Assembly (NCBI GenBank): GCA_030740415.1
Contig: JASLXI010000085.1
Location: 1-5,294 of the forward strand
Direction: 5' to 3'
DNA length: 5,294 nt
Source of the DNA: Dehalococcoidia bacterium
GTDB lineage: Bacteria > Chloroflexota > Dehalococcoidia > UBA2985
Position 1 is the first letter of the stretch. Each line of letters begins with the position of its first letter. Of this stretch, positions 1-5,096 are shown piece after piece. The notes below the pieces were generated by a model. That model was not told where the DNA came from, searched no databases, and saw only the letters and a program-made list of their open reading frames with translations. The position numbers and the translations under genes are program-made.

Positions 1-245
1 GACAGGTTTGGATACGCGTGTTTCCGGACAAGCCCGTTACATCCAAACCAGCGGAGACACGTATGGGCAGTGGCAAGGGCGCAGTGGACCGCTGGGTCGC
101 GGTCGTCAAGCCAGGCCGCGTTCTCTTCGAGGTATCTGGTATCGAGCAGGATTTAGCCCGGGAAGCCTTGAGGCTGGCTTCCCAGAAGCTGCCGGTTAGC
201 ACGACTATGATATCCAGAACTGCTGGCTGGCAGGCCACAGAGTAG
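1..245 (+). CDS. rplP: 50S ribosomal protein L16, 3' part (5' end outside window)
   Basis: L16 is a large-subunit protein that binds 23S rRNA near the peptidyl-transferase centre and the A-site tRNA elbow. The visible frame starts with the codon at 3-5 and gives 80 residues up to TAG at 243-245. It opens with [20 protein letters not shown], followed by [18 protein letters not shown], matching the conserved second half of bacterial L16 (IRVFPDKP, the RMGxGKG loop, then the W-V-A-V-x-x-P-G strand). The end, with [13 protein letters not shown] and then TTMISRT, is the usual C-terminal helix and strand; a few extra residues (AGWQATE) follow. Since L16 is normally about 137-145 residues, somewhat under half is missing on the left. 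It lies 11 nt upstream of rpmC, as in the S10 operon. The in-frame GTG at 18 is an internal valine, not a start. Confidence 0.97.
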   Translation, partial: QVWIRVFPDKPVTSKPAETRMGSGKGAVDRWVAVVKPGRVLFEVSGIEQDLAREALRLASQKLPVSTTMISRTAGWQATE

Positions 246-256
246 AGGGGAAACAT

Positions 257-454
257 TTGGACATCCTAGCAATTAGGGCACTGACGGATGAACAACTCTC
301 TGCAGAGTTGGATAGTATCTATAGGGAACTAATGAACGTGCGCTTCCGCCTGAGTACGCGTCAGCTCAATAACCCCCAGGAGCTTAGAAACGTACGAAAG
401 ACCATAGCCAGGGTAAAGACGGTAATGCACCAGAGAAGAATAGCGGAGAGATGA
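257..454 (+). CDS. rpmC: 50S ribosomal protein L29
   Basis: L29 is a small two-helix protein of the large subunit, located near the polypeptide exit tunnel beside L23, where nascent-chain factors dock. The 65-residue product has the usual family length. Helix 1 contains [13 protein letters not shown] and the second half carries the L29 signature [15 protein letters not shown] (residues 39-53). The start is TTG at 257, preceded by a strong GAGGGG ribosome binding site at 245-250 with 6 nt spacing. No ATG lies nearby that would preserve the conserved N-terminus. The stop TGA (452-454) is one base before the ATG of rpsQ, implying translational coupling. Confidence 0.97.
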   Translation: MDILAIRALTDEQLSAELDSIYRELMNVRFRLSTRQLNNPQELRNVRKTIARVKTVMHQRRIAER

Positions 455-455
455 A

Positions 456-854
456 ATGGTGAGAGGACGAAGGAAGACCAGGGTTGGTCGTGTGGTAAGC
501 GACAAGATGGATAAGACGGTAGTTGTAGCTGTCGAGTGGCGCCAGACCCATCCCCTTTACCTTAAATCGGCGAAACGAGTCACCAAGTTTCACGCCCACG
601 ATGCGGACAACGAGTCTAAAGTAGGGAACGTGGTAAACATTATGGAGACGCGTGCTCTGTCCAAAACGAAGCACTGGCGGGTGACACAAGTCCTTTCTAC
701 CGGGGATATTTCCACCGGTGGCGAAGTCATAGACCTTCCTCAAGTAGAGGTGGAGGACACGGACCAGTCTGAAGAGGTCAATGGGATTGACCAAGTTGAC
801 GAGTTGGAAGGTGAAGTCCAAAAAGAAGATGAGGAGCAGGAGAAAGAGGAATGA
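456..854 (+). CDS. rpsQ: 30S ribosomal protein S17 with long acidic C-terminal tail
   Basis: S17 is a primary 16S rRNA-binding protein of the 30S body with an OB fold. Residues 1 to about 84 are the normal domain: [14 protein letters not shown] near the start, [18 protein letters not shown] in the middle and the signature region [18 protein letters not shown] at 57-74. That signature is usually GDxVxIxExRPLS, so Asn replaces Asp at 58 and Ala replaces Pro at 67. Residues 85-132 form an extra tail with 20 Asp/Glu and only two Lys, predicted to be disordered; typical S17 proteins stop near 80-90 residues. The start is ATG at 456 with GGAG at 445-448. The purine-rich 3' end also supplies a GGAG (839-842) for rplN, whose ATG overlaps this stop by 4 nt. 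The core assignment is certain; the tail has no function I can name. Confidence 0.97.
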   Translation: MVRGRRKTRVGRVVSDKMDKTVVVAVEWRQTHPLYLKSAKRVTKFHAHDADNESKVGNVVNIMETRALSKTKHWRVTQVLSTGDISTGGEVIDLPQVEVEDTDQSEEVNGIDQVDELEGEVQKEDEEQEKEE

Positions 855-1219
855 TTCAGGTCTACTCCCGCTTAACCGTGGCCGATAACTCGGGGGCCAA
901 GGTCATAATGTGTATCAACGTGCCAGGAGGGACCCGTAGGCGGTATGCTCGCGTGGGTGATATTATCGTGGCCTCGGTAAAGGAAGCCGTGCCGGCCGCT
1001 GCCCTGAAGAAGGGAGAGGTGGTGAGGGCGGTCATCGTACGTACTGCTGCTCCCCACCGTCGGCCCGATGGGTCCTATATCCGTTTCGATGAAAATGCTG
1101 CCGTGGTACTCACCGAAAGCTTGAATCCTCGTGGCACTCGTATCTTTGGTCCGGTGGCCCGGGAGTTGAGGGACAAGGCTTTCATGCGGATAGTTTCGCT
1201 GGCTCCGGAGGTGTTGTAG
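851..1219 (+). CDS. rplN: 50S ribosomal protein L14
   Basis: L14 is a five-stranded barrel protein that binds 23S rRNA at the subunit interface, contacts 16S rRNA and L19, and is the docking site of the silencing factor RsfS. The 122-residue product has the standard length and is conserved end to end: VADNSGAK (10-17), [21 protein letters not shown] (26-46), the family signature starting AVIVRT at 60 and running through [17 protein letters not shown], then [20 protein letters not shown] and the SLAPEVL end. ATG at 851 overlaps the rpsQ stop as ATGA, with GGAG 8 nt upstream. Its last codons (CCG GAG GTG TTG) also provide the GGAGGT ribosome binding site of rplX. Nothing unusual was seen. Confidence 0.98.
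   Translation: MIQVYSRLTVADNSGAKVIMCINVPGGTRRRYARVGDIIVASVKEAVPAAALKKGEVVRAVIVRTAAPHRRPDGSYIRFDENAAVVLTESLNPRGTRIFGPVARELRDKAFMRIVSLAPEVL
1207..1212 (+). promoter_or_regulatory. Ribosome binding site of rplX, inside the rplN coding end
   Basis: A consensus GGAGGT lies 6 nt before the GTG at 1219. It is embedded in the codons for the C-terminal Pro-Glu-Val of L14, so the same bases serve coding and initiation. It fixes GTG 1219 as the rplX start even though this overlaps the L14 stop by one base. Confidence 0.8.
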
Positions 1220-1530
1220 TGCGGTTCAAGCGAGAGGATATAGTTCAGATCATCGCAGGTAAGGACAAGGGGAAGCGAGGCAAGGTGGAGCACGTATTCC
1301 CTAGGGAAAACATGGTGGTAGTAGAAGGAGCCAATATTATCAAGAGGCATGTGCGCGCCCGTCCTAACATACGTCAGGCGGGGATAGTACAGCAGGAGGC
1401 ACCTTTTAATACCTCAAAGGTGATGCTAGTGTGTACGCACTGCGATCGTGCAGTGCGCGTTGGCCACAAATTATTGGATGATGATAAGAAAGTCAGAGTG
1501 TGTACGTCATGCCAGGAAGTGATCGACTAG
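1219..1530 (+). CDS. rplX: 50S ribosomal protein L24
   Basis: L24 is one of the assembly-initiating proteins of the large subunit; it binds the 5' region of 23S rRNA and sits at the tunnel exit. The 103-residue product carries an N-terminal KOW motif ([21 protein letters not shown], residues 8-28), then [14 protein letters not shown], a typical L24 stretch. The C-terminal part has paired cysteines, CTHC (72-75) and CTSC (95-98), flanking [16 protein letters not shown], the arrangement found in many bacterial L24 proteins and compatible with a zinc ribbon; metal binding is inference. The start is GTG at 1219, one-base overlap with the L14 stop, with a consensus GGAGGT. Its 3' end overlaps the probable rplE start by 22 nt. 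Confidence 0.97.
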   Translation: MRFKREDIVQIIAGKDKGKRGKVEHVFPRENMVVVEGANIIKRHVRARPNIRQAGIVQQEAPFNTSKVMLVCTHCDRAVRVGHKLLDDDKKVRVCTSCQEVID

Positions 1531-2282
1531 AGGAAGCCAACGCTCCGGAGACTGCTGAGGCAGAGGCCGTTGTGTCCAACGCAACAGAGGCTGCTGAAGT
1601 TGCCGAGGCCAAGGCTCCATCTACAAGAAAGCCACGTGCCAGGCGTGCCAATGCCCCGGAGACTGCTGAGGCAGAGGCTCCATCGGGGTCGCCCCCAAGG
1701 GTGAAAAGGCTCCCGCGCCTGCTGGAACAGTATCGCTCACTGGTCAAGGAGACACTACAGCAAGAGTTTGGTTATCAGAACGTCATGCAGATACCACAAC
1801 TGGAGAAGGTGGTTCTAAACATTGGGTTGGGGGAGACCAAGACTAACCCTAGGGCTATGGAAAGCGCCACACGGGACCTGTCGTTGATCTCTGCTCAGAA
1901 GCCCATTATTACGCGGGCTAGGAGATCGATAGCTGGGTTCAAGCTGAGGGAGGGCGACCCCATAGGGACCGCTGTGACACTCAGGGGTAACCGAATGTAC
2001 GAGTTTATGGATAGGTTGCTTAATGCTGCCCTACCCCGTATTAGAGACTTTCGCGGAGTGTCACGGAAGGCCTTTGATGGTCATGGCAATTACTCACTCG
2101 GCATTCGTGAGCAAGTCATTTTCCCGGAGATAGACTACGGTCAAATAGACCGCATCCGTAGCCTACAGGTTGCCATCATCACCACTGCTCCCACAGACCA
2201 GGAAGCGATGCGTTTGCTGGACCTTCTGGGTATGCCATTCACTCGAGATGCGGTGGTAGCAAGCGGGGACGGGAATGGCTAG
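1509..2282 (+). CDS. rplE: 50S ribosomal protein L5 with Ala/Glu-rich N-terminal extension
   Basis: L5 binds 5S rRNA and, with L18 and L25-type proteins, builds the central protuberance; it contacts S13 and the P-site tRNA. From ATG 1509 the product is 257 residues, against about 180 for a normal L5. The core starts near residue 67 ([13 protein letters not shown]) and is fully conserved: [78 protein letters not shown], then [12 protein letters not shown] short extra end ([11 protein letters not shown]) follows the usual PF. Residues 1-66 are low complexity, rich in Ala, Glu and Pro, with a basic patch TRKPRARR between two identical [11 protein letters not shown] segments. The start is uncertain: ATG 1509 has no strong ribosome binding site and lies within rplX; GTG 1500, GTG 1572 and GTG 1701 are alternatives. 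I prefer 1509 because the repeat copies differ only at synonymous sites, indicating that the extension is translated. Confidence 0.95.
   Translation: MPGSDRLEEANAPETAEAEAVVSNATEAAEVAEAKAPSTRKPRARRANAPETAEAEAPSGSPPRVKRLPRLLEQYRSLVKETLQQEFGYQNVMQIPQLEKVVLNIGLGETKTNPRAMESATRDLSLISAQKPIITRARRSIAGFKLREGDPIGTAVTLRGNRMYEFMDRLLNAALPRIRDFRGVSRKAFDGHGNYSLGIREQVIFPEIDYGQIDRIRSLQVAIITTAPTDQEAMRLLDLLGMPFTRDAVVASGDGNG
1536..1679 (+). repeat. Imperfect 33-nt direct repeat within the rplE 5' extension
   Basis: Two 33-nt copies, at 1536-1568 and 1647-1679, are spaced by 111 nt (37 codons) and are in frame with rplE. They differ at three positions (1541/1652, 1544/1655 and 1568/1679), all third codon positions (AAC/AAT, GCT/GCC, GCC/GCT), so both encode [12 protein letters not shown] shorter match, GGCTCCATC, occurs at 1613-1621 and again at 1676-1684. 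This looks like an old tandem duplication inside a low-complexity protein segment rather than a mobile or regulatory repeat. Confidence 0.85.
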
Positions 2283-2340
2283 AGGTCATCGTGTGACAGG
2301 CATGCCTCGATTTGTGAAAGGCGGCCTTTCATATCTATGA
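2275..2340 (+). other. Possible 21-codon micro-ORF between rplE and rpsN
   Basis: An ATG at 2275 overlaps the end of rplE (ATGGCTAG) and opens 21 codons ending at TGA 2338-2340. It is preceded by a Shine-Dalgarno-like GGGGA (2265-2269, spacing 5). The peptide starts MARGHRVTG and is basic; I do not recognise it. It is in the same frame as rpsN, and no further stop separates it from the rpsN TTG at 2380. It could be a leader peptide, a decayed N-terminal part of S14, or chance. Much of the hairpin at 2313-2333 lies inside it, so translation would disrupt that hairpin. A 97-nt spacer holding such an open frame is not improbable by chance, hence the low confidence. Confidence 0.25.
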
Positions 2341-2379
2341 AATATTGGTTCGGCATCGTATAGAATAAGGAAGGTTCAA
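2283..2379 (+). other. 97-nt intergenic spacer between rplE and rpsN
   Basis: This is the longest gap in the window, in an operon where most genes touch or overlap. It holds a small GTCA/TGAC inverted repeat (2285-2288 with 2294-2297), the 10-nt palindrome AGGCATGCCT (2298-2307), a stronger hairpin at 2313-2333 and the rpsN ribosome binding site AAGGAAGG (2367-2374). I found no convincing promoter: TATAGAAT at 2359-2366 has no matching upstream box at proper spacing and would start transcription on top of the ribosome binding site. Confidence 0.6.
2313..2333 (+). promoter_or_regulatory. RNA hairpin upstream of rpsN
   Basis: TGTGAAAGG (2313-2321) pairs with CCTTTCATA (2325-2333) across a CGG loop, giving nine pairs including one G-U. 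No U-tract follows (next bases TATCTATGAA), so it is not an intrinsic terminator. It might be an RNA-processing site, a translational control element or nothing; the sequence alone does not decide. In Escherichia coli, S8 controls the spc operon by binding mRNA near the L5 start, but this hairpin does not obviously resemble that site. Confidence 0.4.
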
Positions 2380-2565
2380 TTGTCCAAGACATCCCAGATT
2401 GCCAAGTGGAGAAAGCCCCAGAAGTACACGGTGAGGAACCATAACCGGTGTAACCTCTGTGGTCGGCCTAGGGCTTACATAAGGCATTTTGGACTCTGCA
2501 GGATATGTTTCCGCACGCTTGCTCTTAGGGGGGAGATTACGGGCATTAGAAAGGCCAGCTGGTAG
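2380..2565 (+). CDS. rpsN: 30S ribosomal protein S14, zinc-binding type
   Basis: S14 (uS14) binds the 16S rRNA 3' major domain in the 30S head next to S3, S10 and S19. This is the short zinc-type form of 61 residues, ending in the invariant [11 protein letters not shown]. Four cysteines, C24 and C27 (CNLC) and C40 and C43 (CRIC), form the zinc site, with the conserved [18 protein letters not shown] between and around them. The start is TTG at 2380 behind AAGGAAGG (2367-2374), giving exactly the family length. The N-terminus ([10 protein letters not shown]) differs from the common MARKALI-type start but is followed by the usual KPQKYTVR. The frame stays open upstream as far as the TGA at 2338, so a longer form beginning after that codon cannot be fully excluded, but it lacks a better start. 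Confidence 0.97.
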   Translation: MSKTSQIAKWRKPQKYTVRNHNRCNLCGRPRAYIRHFGLCRICFRTLALRGEITGIRKASW

Positions 2566-2570
2566 TTCAT

Positions 2571-2969
2571 ATGAATTCAACCGACCCAATAGCTGATATG
2601 CTGACTAGGATAAGGAACGCCGTGGCAGTGCGCCATGATACGGTATTGGTGCCAGGATCAAACCCCAAGATGGCCCTGGCGCGGATAATGAAGGATGAGG
2701 GGTTCATTGAGGACTTCGAGATTCTTCGGAGCGGGCATCAGCGCTCCTTGCGAGTACGTCTGAGGTACGGCGATAAGAAAGAGCCAATCATCTCTGGCCT
2801 GAAGCGCGTGAGCAAGCCAGGACTGCGGAGATACGTGGGAAGCAAGGATATACACAACATTTACGGCGGCATGGGAGTGGCAATCATATCCACTTCCCAG
2901 GGAGTGATGACTGGGTCGGAAGCCCGCAGGCGTGGTATAGGTGGGGAATATATATGCTATTTATGGTGA
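2571..2969 (+). CDS. rpsH: 30S ribosomal protein S8
   Basis: S8 is a primary binder of the central domain of 16S rRNA (helix 21 region) and, in enterobacteria, the autogenous repressor of the spc operon. The 132-residue product has standard length: DPIADMLTRIRNA at 5-17, PKMALARIMKDEGFIEDFE at 32-50, RVSKPGLRRYV in the middle and the C-terminal RNA-binding signature GVAIISTSQGVMTGSEARRR with GIGGEYICYLW at the end. ATG at 2571 follows the rpsN stop by 5 nt. Only a weak GGTAG precedes it, so coupling to S14 translation is likely. The stop TGA at 2967-2969 sits 4 nt before the rplF ATG. Confidence 0.98.
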   Translation: MNSTDPIADMLTRIRNAVAVRHDTVLVPGSNPKMALARIMKDEGFIEDFEILRSGHQRSLRVRLRYGDKKEPIISGLKRVSKPGLRRYVGSKDIHNIYGGMGVAIISTSQGVMTGSEARRRGIGGEYICYLW

Positions 2970-2973
2970 CAAC

Positions 2974-3519
2974 ATGTCCAGAGTAGGTAATAAGCCAATC
3001 CCGGTCCCTAGAGACGTGCAGGTGGAAATAGACGGGGCTACGGTTGTGGTCAAGGGCAGCAAGGGTACCCTGACTCAGTCCTTCAACCCAGACATCTTCA
3101 TTCTGAGGGACGGTGATATGCTGAGGGTGACAAGAACCACTGATAACAGGGAGCACAGGGCTCTTCATGGCCTTACCGGTGCGCTTGTGGCCAACATGGT
3201 TATAGGCGTTAGTGAGGGGTATCGGCGGACCCTAGAACTGGTGGGAGCAGGCTATCGCGCTCAAGAGTCGGGGGCTAACTTAGTGCTGCAAGTAGGTTAC
3301 AGTCATCCTGTCGAGATTATCCCACTGCCGGACACCGCTCTGTCGGTGGAGGGAAACAACCGTATTCACGTAGATGGCATAGACAAGCAAGCTGTGGGGG
3401 AGATGGCTGCCCGCATAAGAAGGGTGCGCCGTCCCAACGCATACACCGGCAAGGGAATAAGATTCGCCGGCGAGAGAGTACGTCTCAAGCCCGGAAAAGC
3501 TGCCGGGAGAAAGGCGTAG
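2974..3519 (+). CDS. rplF: 50S ribosomal protein L6
   Basis: L6 is a two-domain protein near the factor-binding site of the 50S subunit, binding 23S rRNA close to the sarcin-ricin loop. The 181-residue product begins [12 protein letters not shown], the family start, and contains [10 protein letters not shown] in domain 1, [32 protein letters not shown] across the domain linker and VGYSHPVEI in domain 2. The C-terminal signature reads [23 protein letters not shown] (154-176); the usual YKGKG is YTGKG here, a mild deviation. ATG at 2974 is chosen over the in-frame GTG at 2941 and other upstream codons, which would overlap rpsH and add non-conserved residues. The binding site is a modest GGTGA (2965-2969) that overlaps the rpsH stop. 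The stop is TAG at 3517-3519. Confidence 0.97.
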   Translation: MSRVGNKPIPVPRDVQVEIDGATVVVKGSKGTLTQSFNPDIFILRDGDMLRVTRTTDNREHRALHGLTGALVANMVIGVSEGYRRTLELVGAGYRAQESGANLVLQVGYSHPVEIIPLPDTALSVEGNNRIHVDGIDKQAVGEMAARIRRVRRPNAYTGKGIRFAGERVRLKPGKAAGRKA

Positions 3520-3521
3520 CG

Positions 3522-3890
3522 ATGGCCGGGGTTAAGAATACCAGGGTTATGCGCCTTATTCGCCACAGGCGGATAAGGCAGAAGATACAGGGGACTTCCT
3601 TGCGGCCGCGTCTGGCCCTTTTCAGAAGTTTAAATCATATCTATGCCCAGGTTATAGACGACACTCAGGGAGTTACCCTAGTAGCGGCTTCCAGCATGGA
3701 CTCGAAAATAAAAGAGAGCAAGGACTCCCAGTCCAAGGGTAAGGTATCGACCATGGTGGGAGGCCTGTTAGCTCAGAGGGCCAAAGAAAAAGGGATTAGT
3801 CGGGTGGTTTTTGATACTGGAGGTTACAAGTATCATGGCAGGGTAAAGGCATTTGCAGAGGCCGCGAGAGAGGCCGGGTTGGAGTTTTAA
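3522..3890 (+). CDS. rplR: 50S ribosomal protein L18
   Basis: L18 binds 5S rRNA with L5 and anchors it in the central protuberance. The 122-residue product has normal length. The basic N-terminal arm (residues 1-29, [15 protein letters not shown]) is followed by [20 protein letters not shown] (28-47), [10 protein letters not shown], then [39 protein letters not shown], the highly conserved RNA-binding end. ATG 3522 follows the rplF stop by 2 nt; GGGAG and AAGG (3505-3514) within the basic end of L6 act as ribosome binding site. The stop TAA overlaps the rpsE ATG by one base. Confidence 0.98.
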   Translation: MAGVKNTRVMRLIRHRRIRQKIQGTSLRPRLALFRSLNHIYAQVIDDTQGVTLVAASSMDSKIKESKDSQSKGKVSTMVGGLLAQRAKEKGISRVVFDTGGYKYHGRVKAFAEAAREAGLEF

Positions 3891-4399
3891 TGGTACAACA
3901 GGCTGGACAACGGGAGAGGTACGATCCTGCAGATTCACAACTCACGGAACGTGTCGTCAGAATCCGCCGTGTTACCAAGGTGGTGAAGGGCGGAAGGCGC
4001 CGCGGCTTTAGTGTTATGGTGGTTGTGGGTGACGGAGAGGGTCGCGTTGGGATGGGGCTGGGGAAGGCCTACGCTGTCCCGGATGCTGTGCGTAAGGGAG
4101 TGACCATAGCCAAGAAAAACCTGGTTACCGTGCCATTGAAGGGTACTACTATTCCCCATCAGATAATGGCAACGCACTGTGCATCCTCCGTGCTTCTCAA
4201 ACCAGCTGCTTCCGGAACGGGGGTTATAGCTGGGGGTGCGGTGAGGGCGGTAGTAGAATCGGCGGGAATTCGCGATATTCTCACCAAGTCCATAGGAAGC
4301 GCCAACGCCATTAACGTGGTCAGAGCTACGATTGAAGGCTTGACTCAACTCAAGGACCCAGTGTTAGAGATTGCGAAGAGAAAGGGTTTCAACCAGTAG
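3890..4399 (+). CDS. rpsE: 30S ribosomal protein S5
   Basis: S5 sits on the solvent side of the 30S subunit beside S4 and S8, near the mRNA entry, and influences decoding fidelity. The 169-residue product carries the N-terminal double-stranded-RNA-binding-like fold with the S5 signature [21 protein letters not shown] (34-54) and [15 protein letters not shown] (56-70). The C-terminal domain has [46 protein letters not shown], with the residues expected of the family. Its first 20 residues are variable and polar, as usual. ATG 3890 overlaps the L18 stop (TAATG), with GGAG at 3881-3884. Translation ends at two consecutive stops, TAG then TAA (4397-4402), before a 65-nt gap. Confidence 0.98.
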   Translation: MVQQAGQRERYDPADSQLTERVVRIRRVTKVVKGGRRRGFSVMVVVGDGEGRVGMGLGKAYAVPDAVRKGVTIAKKNLVTVPLKGTTIPHQIMATHCASSVLLKPAASGTGVIAGGAVRAVVESAGIRDILTKSIGSANAINVVRATIEGLTQLKDPVLEIAKRKGFNQ

Positions 4400-4464
4400 T
4401 AACGCGGAATTCACGTAAGAATTCGATTGCGGATCTAAGGAACCCCTAGTAGAGAGAGGATATC
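4400..4464 (+). other. 65-nt intergenic spacer between rpsE and rpmD
   Basis: The gap opens with a second in-frame stop (TAA, 4400-4402). It holds two GAATTC hexamers, 4407-4412 and 4419-4424, which can pair across the loop ACGTAA into a 6-bp hairpin. A small CTA-A-GG/CCTAG stem (4435-4449, one bulge) follows. No U-tract is present, so there is no intrinsic terminator, and no good promoter is seen. The end AGAGAGAGGA (4451-4460) is the rpmD ribosome binding site. Confidence 0.55.
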
Positions 4465-4650
4465 TTGAGCAAGATACGCATACAGTGGAAGAAGAGCGCC
4501 ATAGGCTATCCAAAGGAACAGGGTCGGGTGATCCGGGCCCTTGGCCTCAGGCGTCTCAATCAGGAAGTGGAGCGGGAAGATAGTTCCGTTGTTCTGGGAA
4601 TGGTACATAAAGTTAGGCATCTGGTCGTGGTAAAGCGGGGAGAGGAATGA
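4465..4650 (+). CDS. rpmD: 50S ribosomal protein L30
   Basis: L30 is a small alpha-beta protein of the large subunit that binds 23S rRNA. The 61-residue product has the normal bacterial length: IRIQWKKSAIGYPKEQGRVIRALGLRRLNQEV, then VLGMVHKVRHLVVV, matching the conserved IG.P..Q..T...LGL and GM...V.HLV.V pattern. The start is TTG at 4465 behind AGAGAGAGGA, spacing about 4 nt from the GAGGA core; an in-frame TAG at 4450-4452 prevents a longer form. The stop TGA overlaps the rplO ATG as ATGA, so L15 translation is probably coupled. Confidence 0.96.
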   Translation: MSKIRIQWKKSAIGYPKEQGRVIRALGLRRLNQEVEREDSSVVLGMVHKVRHLVVVKRGEE

Positions 4651-5096
4651 GATTAGACCAGCTGAGAGCGCCTTTGGCGGCCCGCCGCTCGCGAAAACGG
4701 GTAGGACGAGGCAATGGTAGTCAGGGTACGTACTCAGGCCGGGGTCTCAAGGGCCAGAAGGCTCGTGCGGGTGGTGGGGTACGGCCAAGCTTTGAGGGAG
4801 GTCAGCTTCCTTTGGTAAAGCGTCTGCCCACCCAGCGTGGCTTTGTGAACATCTTCAAGCAGTACTATGCTACTGTTAATTTGGATACCCTGGCTGCTTG
4901 GTTCACCCAAGAGTCTGAGGTGGCCCCCATGACCATGAAAGAGGCCCGTTTGATCAGAGGTTTTAGTCTACCGGTAAAGGTATTGGGTCGAGGTGAGATC
5001 GATCGCGCTATCACCATTATCGCCCATAAATTCTCTACAGAAGCCAGACGCAAGATAGAGGCCGCGGGAGGAAAGGCGGTGGAGATACAGCCATGA
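4647..5096 (+). CDS. rplO: 50S ribosomal protein L15
   Basis: L15 is a late-assembling 23S rRNA-binding protein with a long basic N-terminal arm that penetrates the subunit. The 149-residue product is of usual length. The arm (residues 13-46) includes RRSRKRVGRGNGSQGTYSGRG and LKGQKARAGGGVRP, the glycine/arginine-rich family hallmark; FEGGQLPLVKRLPTQRGF (49-66) follows. The globular C-terminal signature is KVLGRGEIDRAITIIAHKFS with EARRKIEAAGG (111-142), ending VEIQP. ATG 4647 overlaps the rpmD stop, with GGGGAG (4637-4642) 4 nt upstream. Its stop TGA at 5094-5096 overlaps the secY start. Confidence 0.98.
   Translation: MRLDQLRAPLAARRSRKRVGRGNGSQGTYSGRGLKGQKARAGGGVRPSFEGGQLPLVKRLPTQRGFVNIFKQYYATVNLDTLAAWFTQESEVAPMTMKEARLIRGFSLPVKVLGRGEIDRAITIIAHKFSTEARRKIEAAGGKAVEIQP

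Noticed and set aside
384..821. Long open frame on the - strand opposite rpsQ, and a similar one at 3935-4348 opposite rpsE
   Set aside because: Both lie antisense to highly conserved ribosomal genes, resemble no family I know, and lack a plausible operon context; they are by-products of codon bias on the coding strand.
2313..2340. Intrinsic terminator after rplE
   Set aside because: The hairpin is followed by TATCTATGAA rather than a U-tract, and the operon continues on the same strand.
2359..2366. TATAGAAT as a -10 promoter box before rpsN
   Set aside because: No reasonable -35 box lies 16-18 nt upstream, and transcription would start at or after the ribosome binding site.
2941..2973. Longer L6 starting at GTG 2941
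   Set aside because: It would overlap the conserved end of rpsH by 29 nt and add residues not present in L6; ATG 2974 gives the canonical [10 protein letters not shown] start.
4266..4424. Cluster of three GAATTC sites (4266, 4407, 4419), with a fourth at 2573
   Set aside because: One is inside rpsE codons (Gly-Ile-Arg) and the site at 2573 spans Asn-Ser codons of rpsH; no further structure links them, so clustering by chance is the simplest reading.
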